Part shown: one piece after another, positions 14,310 through 18,631 of the stretch
Layout of the letters: every line of letters begins with the position of its first letter
How positions within the stretch are numbered: position 1 is the first letter of the stretch
Origin: Bacteroidales bacterium
GTDB taxonomy: Bacteria; Bacteroidota; Bacteroidia; Bacteroidales; VadinHA17
NCBI GenBank assembly: GCA_030692905.1
Contig: JAUYBT010000040.1
Span: forward strand, 1 to 18,631
Direction of reading: 5' to 3'
DNA length: 18,631 nt
Translations under genes and position numbers: made by a program
Notes under the pieces: generated by a model
The model's database searches: none
What the model was told of the DNA's origin: nothing
Seen by the model: the letters and a program-made list of their open reading frames with translations, nothing else

Positions 14310-17300
14310 TTAATATTTTATTCTTATGTTTCTGAATTTAAGTTCGGAACCATGTCCGAGGAAACCGATATGTCCGGTTTTGTTTTTTAGTCCCGGGTGA
14401 TCGTTTTTATCCAAAGTACCATTATCTCTTGGACCGGCAATATCGCCATCAACAATTGTGGTGCCATTGAGAATTATTGTAATCTGAGTTCCCTTAACTA
14501 TCACCTCCTCATAGTTCCACACTCCGACAGGTTTAAGAAACCCTCTTTTAGCCGGAATTACTCCGTAGACAGATCCATGGTACTGGTAAGGCTGCAGGTT
14601 TGCATAAACCGGGGCTGTGTCATCGAGTATCTGAAGTTCCATGCCTACATAAGCAGCATCACCAGTGAGAGGAGCTCTTATACCAAGACCATTATTTGCA
14701 GCAGGGGTAAGCAGAAATTCAAAACGGAAAATAAAGTCGGCATACTCTTTTTCAGTATATAGGTTTCCACCTGAACCGTCACCCGGTTTGACGACGATCA
14801 TTGCGTCTTCAGCTATATACGACTCTTTGTTCCCCACCCAGTTATCGAGGTTTCTTCCATTAAAGAGAGCAACAAATCCTTCAGCCTTTTCCTCAGGAGT
14901 AAGATTATATTCTTTTTCGCTTATATCCCTTACATATATATCCCTGAAAGCCAGATCGGTACCATGAGCCTGAAGTTCAATTGCACCTTTCGGGAAGATC
15001 GGGATTTTACGATCCCAGTAATTCTCCAATATGACATTATTAACAACCAGATCTCCGTTCAACCATACTGAAACTTTCTCACCGATCATCACAATCCTGA
15101 AAGTATTCCAATCACCAACAGGGTTATCGGCAACCTTCAGAGGTTTGGACGGATTTTTCTGGTTATTGTACAAACCGCCGGAACCAACCCGGGCACCCGC
15201 TTCAACTCTCGAAGTATCCCATATCTGAACCTGTGGTGACCCTCTGAGGTAGATACCACTATCGCCTGCTTTGGAGATTTTCCAGTCCACAAACATTTCA
15301 AAATCACCATACTCCTTAAGTGAACATAGATTATCTCCACTGCCGTTAAACCATATACAACCATCTTTAACGCTCCAGTTACCTGCAACTTTTTTATCTG
15401 CCTCAATCTGTTTTTTTGCCAGGTCGGCCGGTTTCATCTTAGCTCGTGCAACAGGGTTTTCAACAAGTCCCTGCCAGCCTGTAAGATCCTTGCCGTTAAA
15501 CATCGTCTTAAATCCCTCATCAGCAGGCATCCCTGCTAAATATTTGTTTATCATCTCTTTATCATACTCACTCTCCTGCCCTTTAATTTTACCGGTTGCC
15601 TTGATGAGAATCTCTTTTACCAGGTTACCGTACATTCCTGCCTTAGAACTTACCGAGGGAAGTGCTATCAACATAGCAGCTTTGGCAGCTGCAGCAGATG
15701 TAGCAGGATCATCCAGATAGTTTGCCACAAAATAAAGTGACTGGTAAGTCTTAAGCTTTCCTGTTTCGGTCAGAACTTTATTTTTACGCTCAGAGCTCAG
15801 GGCAAAGGGCATGATCTTTCTGTAAAGAAGTAACTTCTGTTCATCAGGCAAATCAGTGGACTTAATTTGTATGATATAACCTTCAAAAGCCGGATCTTCA
15901 AAGGTTTTATTACCTGAAGCACATATCTCATATAAAGCTGATGATGCTGAATAATCGCGCCAACTTGTAAGTGCCTTGAAGCAGACAACGCGCATCGCTG
16001 AATTTCCATTTTCAAATTCCTTTAAAACAATAGCAAGGGCTTCCTGACCACCGGTTTTTGCAAGAACAGGAATAATTTTTTCTTTCTGAATTTTTTCTTC
16101 CATTGCTTTCAGAATCGTTGAGGACCTCTTTTCAGGATCAGAAATTTTACCTGTAGAAACAGCAAGAGCAGTCTGTATATCTGTAATATAACCAGGATTA
16201 TCTGTACCTGCCAGAAGTTCAATCAGTTTTTCCTGATCGGTTGATCCGGTAAGACTGGCCAGTGCTTTTATGGCTGCTGATTTAATCTGTTCGTCAGTAG
16301 ATGATGCAAAAGGAAAAACCTCAGAAAAATATTTATTGTCTTTATTCCATGCTAACAATTCAATTGCACTTTTCCTGGCAGCAGGTGTTCCCCCTTTCAG
16401 TACAGGGATAAGAAATCGCATATTATCGCTGCCGGTGACAGTCATAAGAGCCGATTTTGCAGCTTCCTGGTCAGATGCGCTACTGAATACCAGCATATAA
16501 TTAATCAGAGAGTTGATGGCTTGACTTCCACATATCTTAACGATAGCTTCAGCCGCCTCCTGCCTGACTGCCAAATCCTGATCTGACAATGAAGCAGTTA
16601 TGAGAGGCAATGCCATTTCATCACCCCGAATTCCAAGCATGGCTATAATTTCAGGTTTTGCAGCAGGAATGGCTTTTGGAAAATAATCGATCCACTTCTT
16701 CACTACTTCTGTTCCCGGAATTGCCATTGACATTCGCATTGCGGCATTCCTGTACTTGTCGTTTGGATTGGCCGCTGCTTTGATAAGGTAAGCCATTGCA
16801 TCAATACCATGAAAGCCGACATAAGTATCAAGAGCAACGGTTTTGTTCTGAATAGTAAGGTTATCGTCGCATTTTGAAATGATGAGTTTACAGATCTTAT
16901 CCATTGTTTTGATATCCCCATTCTGACCTATAACCTTTGCATAGTTAAGCAAAGAAGCAGTGGCGCCGGTATGCTCCCACCTGTATGAAACCTCTTTTGC
17001 AGCTTTCAACAGAACAGGATAAGCTAACGGGCTGCCACTCTGAGCGAGTGCATTATAAGCAGAAGCTTTAATATTGATATCATTACCAGCAGCCCATGTA
17101 ATATACTCATTAACAGCTGCTTGAGATTTCATTGATGCAAGAGCATTCATAACTGCGGCGGCACAGGGAAGATCACTTTTCTTCAGTGATTCAGCCAGAA
17201 TGGTCTCTGCAGCTTGTCCACCAACAGCAGTTATTACAGCAAGTGCCGGTGCATATATTTCCTTGCTGCCCAGGTAGATCTTCATGGCTTCAGCTGACAG

Positions 17301-17699
17301 ATTTCCTCCTATAAGCTGGAGTTGTTTCATAAAGAAGTCTTTGACGCCATTGTCTTTTTGAGTTGTGGCATAACTGATACAAGTTTTTTCCCACGTTGCT
17401 TTTTCTGTCTCTTTTCCTTTTTGGGAAAGAAAACGTGTCAGGCTTTCAACAGCAAACCTGGGACGGGTATCATCGCCGGTTCCTGCCGGGACAATCTGAT
17501 CACAAATCTGCTTTATACCCGTTTCTCCGAGCGATAGCATATCTCCCATCAGCTTGTCAGTAAACTGCAGGTCGTTTGCAGGAAGACGTGCAAGAAGGTC
17601 CGCAACCTTTGTTTCTGTGGTTCTTTTATCCTGTGCATAAGTTGCTAAGGAAAAAAACAAGAGCGATAAACTTACAAAAAGTATTTTCAGGATTTTCAT
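14310..17699 (-). CDS. Exported HEAT-repeat protein with two C-terminal DUF1080 (3-keto-disaccharide hydrolase) domains
   Basis: The 1129-residue protein has a signal peptide with likely cleavage after TYA (residue 22). Residues about 30-715 are helical HEAT-like repeats, for example DLAVRQEAAEAIVKI (375-389), AARKSAIELL (440-449) and EQIKSAAIKAL (470-480). Two DUF1080 domains follow. The first (about 728-927) runs from MFNGKDLTGW through DSGIYLRGSPQVQIWD to GAIELQAHG. The second (about 940-1129) runs from LFNGRNLDNW through NGLGIRAP to GHIGFLGHGSELKFRNI. They are clearly diverged from each other. DUF1080 (PF06439) is now named 3-keto-disaccharide hydrolase, cleaving sugars first oxidised at C3. 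The adjacent Gfo/Idh/MocA gene is the expected partner. The HEAT part may be a scaffold. Which DUF1080 domain is active is unknown. It ends 13 bp before the fucosidase gene. Confidence 0.9.
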   Translation of the reverse strand: MKILKILFVSLSLLFFSLATYAQDKRTTETKVADLLARLPANDLQFTDKLMGDMLSLGETGIKQICDQIVPAGTGDDTRPRFAVESLTRFLSQKGKETEKATWEKTCISYATTQKDNGVKDFFMKQLQLIGGNLSAEAMKIYLGSKEIYAPALAVITAVGGQAAETILAESLKKSDLPCAAAVMNALASMKSQAAVNEYITWAAGNDINIKASAYNALAQSGSPLAYPVLLKAAKEVSYRWEHTGATASLLNYAKVIGQNGDIKTMDKICKLIISKCDDNLTIQNKTVALDTYVGFHGIDAMAYLIKAAANPNDKYRNAAMRMSMAIPGTEVVKKWIDYFPKAIPAAKPEIIAMLGIRGDEMALPLITASLSDQDLAVRQEAAEAIVKICGSQAINSLINYMLVFSSASDQEAAKSALMTVTGSDNMRFLIPVLKGGTPAARKSAIELLAWNKDNKYFSEVFPFASSTDEQIKSAAIKALASLTGSTDQEKLIELLAGTDNPGYITDIQTALAVSTGKISDPEKRSSTILKAMEEKIQKEKIIPVLAKTGGQEALAIVLKEFENGNSAMRVVCFKALTSWRDYSASSALYEICASGNKTFEDPAFEGYIIQIKSTDLPDEQKLLLYRKIMPFALSSERKNKVLTETGKLKTYQSLYFVANYLDDPATSAAAAKAAMLIALPSVSSKAGMYGNLVKEILIKATGKIKGQESEYDKEMINKYLAGMPADEGFKTMFNGKDLTGWQGLVENPVARAKMKPADLAKKQIEADKKVAGNWSVKDGCIWFNGSGDNLCSLKEYGDFEMFVDWKISKAGDSGIYLRGSPQVQIWDTSRVEAGARVGSGGLYNNQKNPSKPLKVADNPVGDWNTFRIVMIGEKVSVWLNGDLVVNNVILENYWDRKIPIFPKGAIELQAHGTDLAFRDIYVRDISEKEYNLTPEEKAEGFVALFNGRNLDNWVGNKESYIAEDAMIVVKPGDGSGGNLYTEKEYADFIFRFEFLLTPAANNGLGIRAPLTGDAAYVGMELQILDDTAPVYANLQPYQYHGSVYGVIPAKRGFLKPVGVWNYEEVIVKGTQITIILNGTTIVDGDIAGPRDNGTLDKNDHPGLKNKTGHIGFLGHGSELKFRNIRIKY

Positions 17700-17704
17700 A
17701 TTTT

Positions 17705-17727
17705 CAAATTATCAAATTATCAAATTA
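17705..17727. repeat. Short tandem array, 2.9 copies of an 8-bp unit (CAAATTAT)
   Basis: CAAATTAT occurs at 17705-17712 and 17713-17720, with CAAATTA at 17721-17727. It fills most of the 38 bp gap between the Gfo/Idh/MocA stop and the start of the HEAT-DUF1080 gene. Confidence 0.88.
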
Positions 17728-17737
17728 ATTTCATCAC

Positions 17738-18631
17738 TTAGATTTTCCACGGACCGCGCATTGGCGGGTTAATGAGTCTGTTGGCACCTTCATCATCGAT
17801 GAATTGCTGTTTAACCGGATCATACTTAAGGTTCCTCCCCAGCCGGAGTGCAATTATCCCAAGGTTAACTATTGAACAAGACCTGTGGCCGTTTGACTCA
17901 TTAAGAGCAAATTTTTTCCTCGTCAGAACCGATTCGCTGAAAGTTCCTATCTGAGGTGCCGGATCAGGAAGCGAATCAATCAGCTTCTCCATATTGGGGA
18001 TATCCGATTTGAATCCTTTAAATACTTTCCCATGAGGGCCTTCAATATAAGCTGCATCTTTGTCGCGGTTTTCGCCATCAAGTATTATCTGGCATCCATC
18101 GGCATAAGTATATGTTATTCTTCGCCATGAGCCCACAGCATCATAATGCTGTTGCGGTGCATCAATCTCGACAGAAACAGGGCTGGTATCATCCTTCCCG
18201 AGCAGGTACTGAACAGGGTCGAGATAGTGCTGACCCATATCGCCTAAACCGCCACCATCATAATCCCAATAACCACGGAATTTCGAATGAACTCTTTCAG
18301 GGTTATATGGCTTATATGGGGCAGGGCCAAGCCAAAAGTCGTAGTCCAATTCTGCCGGGACAGGCATTGGCTGAAGATTATGAAGTCCGCTCCAGTAGAA
18401 TTTCCAGTCGTAACCTGTTATCCCGCTTACTGTTACTTTGAGCGGCCAGCCAAGAACACCACTATCGACAAGTTTCTTAAGCGGTTTGACGGTTGTACCC
18501 AGACCATAAAACTGATCTTTAAACCTGAACCATGTATTAAGCCTGAACATACGTCCATGTTTCTGAACTGCTTCAACTACTTTGATACCTTCACCTATTG
18601 TGCGTGTCATCGGCTTTTCGCACCAGATATC
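17738..18631 (-). CDS. Gfo/Idh/MocA-family oxidoreductase, N-terminus beyond the right edge
   Basis: The frame is open to the window edge, so this is the last 297 residues of a longer protein; the Met at 18610 is internal. The first visible residues, DIWCEKPMTRT, contain the conserved EKP motif whose Lys is normally catalytic. Further on, DYDFWLGPAPYKPYNPERVH and GGGLGDMGQHYLD (about 127-138 of the visible part, H135) mark the subgroup abundant in Bacteroidota and Planctomycetes that often sits beside DUF1080 genes. The protein ends in MRGPWKI, also common in that subgroup. Members oxidise sugar hydroxyls with NAD(P), and some are exported by a Tat signal, which cannot be judged here. It lies 38 bp before the HEAT-DUF1080 gene, in the same operon. 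It is much diverged from the Gfo/Idh/MocA protein at 3954-5057. Confidence 0.92.
   Translation of the reverse strand, partial: DIWCEKPMTRTIGEGIKVVEAVQKHGRMFRLNTWFRFKDQFYGLGTTVKPLKKLVDSGVLGWPLKVTVSGITGYDWKFYWSGLHNLQPMPVPAELDYDFWLGPAPYKPYNPERVHSKFRGYWDYDGGGLGDMGQHYLDPVQYLLGKDDTSPVSVEIDAPQQHYDAVGSWRRITYTYADGCQIILDGENRDKDAAYIEGPHGKVFKGFKSDIPNMEKLIDSLPDPAPQIGTFSESVLTRKKFALNESNGHRSCSIVNLGIIALRLGRNLKYDPVKQQFIDDEGANRLINPPMRGPWKI

Noticed and set aside
15271..15720. 149-codon plus-strand reading frame opposite the DUF1080/HEAT gene
   Set aside because: It is a shadow of a strongly supported gene; no motif, promoter or start signal was seen.

Overview
This window looks like a chromosomal segment of a non-sporulating, saccharolytic member of the Bacteroidota. 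Several signs agree. The DNA is moderately AT-rich and start codons lack Shine-Dalgarno sequences. There is a textbook Bacteroidota promoter (TTTG, 19 bp, TAnnTTTG) in front of the aldolase gene. Exported carbohydrate enzymes include a lipoprotein GH29 fucosidase. No tRNA, rRNA, CRISPR array, insertion sequence or phage gene was seen, and no stretch of 300 bases lacks a gene; the longest gap is about 210 bp (11124-11334).

Layout. At the left edge (3-155, +) is the last 50 codons of a gene entering from outside, possibly a GH9 glycosidase. A YgjP/DUF45 zinc-peptidase-like gene (+) follows and converges on a beta-CASP metallo-beta-lactamase ribonuclease gene (-). A long minus-strand block then runs, in transcription order from 11123 down to 2480: a fused SpmA-SpmB-like membrane protein, GntP permease 2, glycerate 2-kinase and a duplicated sulfite-oxidase-fold protein; then a terminator and promoter; then a Zn-type alcohol dehydrogenase, a Gfo/Idh/MocA oxidoreductase and GntP permease 1. 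A KDPG-aldolase gene (eda) is transcribed divergently from this block. To its right is an exported nitroreductase-like gene (+). This converges on a second minus-strand operon, in transcription order: Gfo/Idh/MocA oxidoreductase (cut by the right edge), a 1129-residue exported HEAT-repeat protein with two DUF1080 (3-keto-disaccharide hydrolase) domains, and the GH29 fucosidase with a discoidin-like domain.

How the genes may work together. The left block looks like sugar-acid use: two GntP-type proton symporters, an idonate-dehydrogenase-like ADH, an oxidoreductase, an aldolase making pyruvate, and a kinase feeding glycerate into glycolysis as 2-phosphoglycerate. The right block looks like an envelope glycan-processing unit. 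There, oxidation by the Gfo/Idh/MocA enzyme followed by cleavage through the DUF1080 domains could open glycosides by the 3-keto route, with a classical fucosidase beside it. This is inference from family membership and gene order; substrates cannot be read from sequence.

Most unusual items: a 26-codon relic of a second alcohol dehydrogenase filling the gap between the nitroreductase and fucosidase genes; the HEAT-DUF1080-DUF1080 architecture; the internally duplicated sulfite-oxidase-fold protein without the molybdenum-ligand cysteine; an SpmA-SpmB fusion in a sugar-acid operon; and short tandem arrays (7, 8 or 20 bp units of unrelated sequence) in four separate intergenic gaps.
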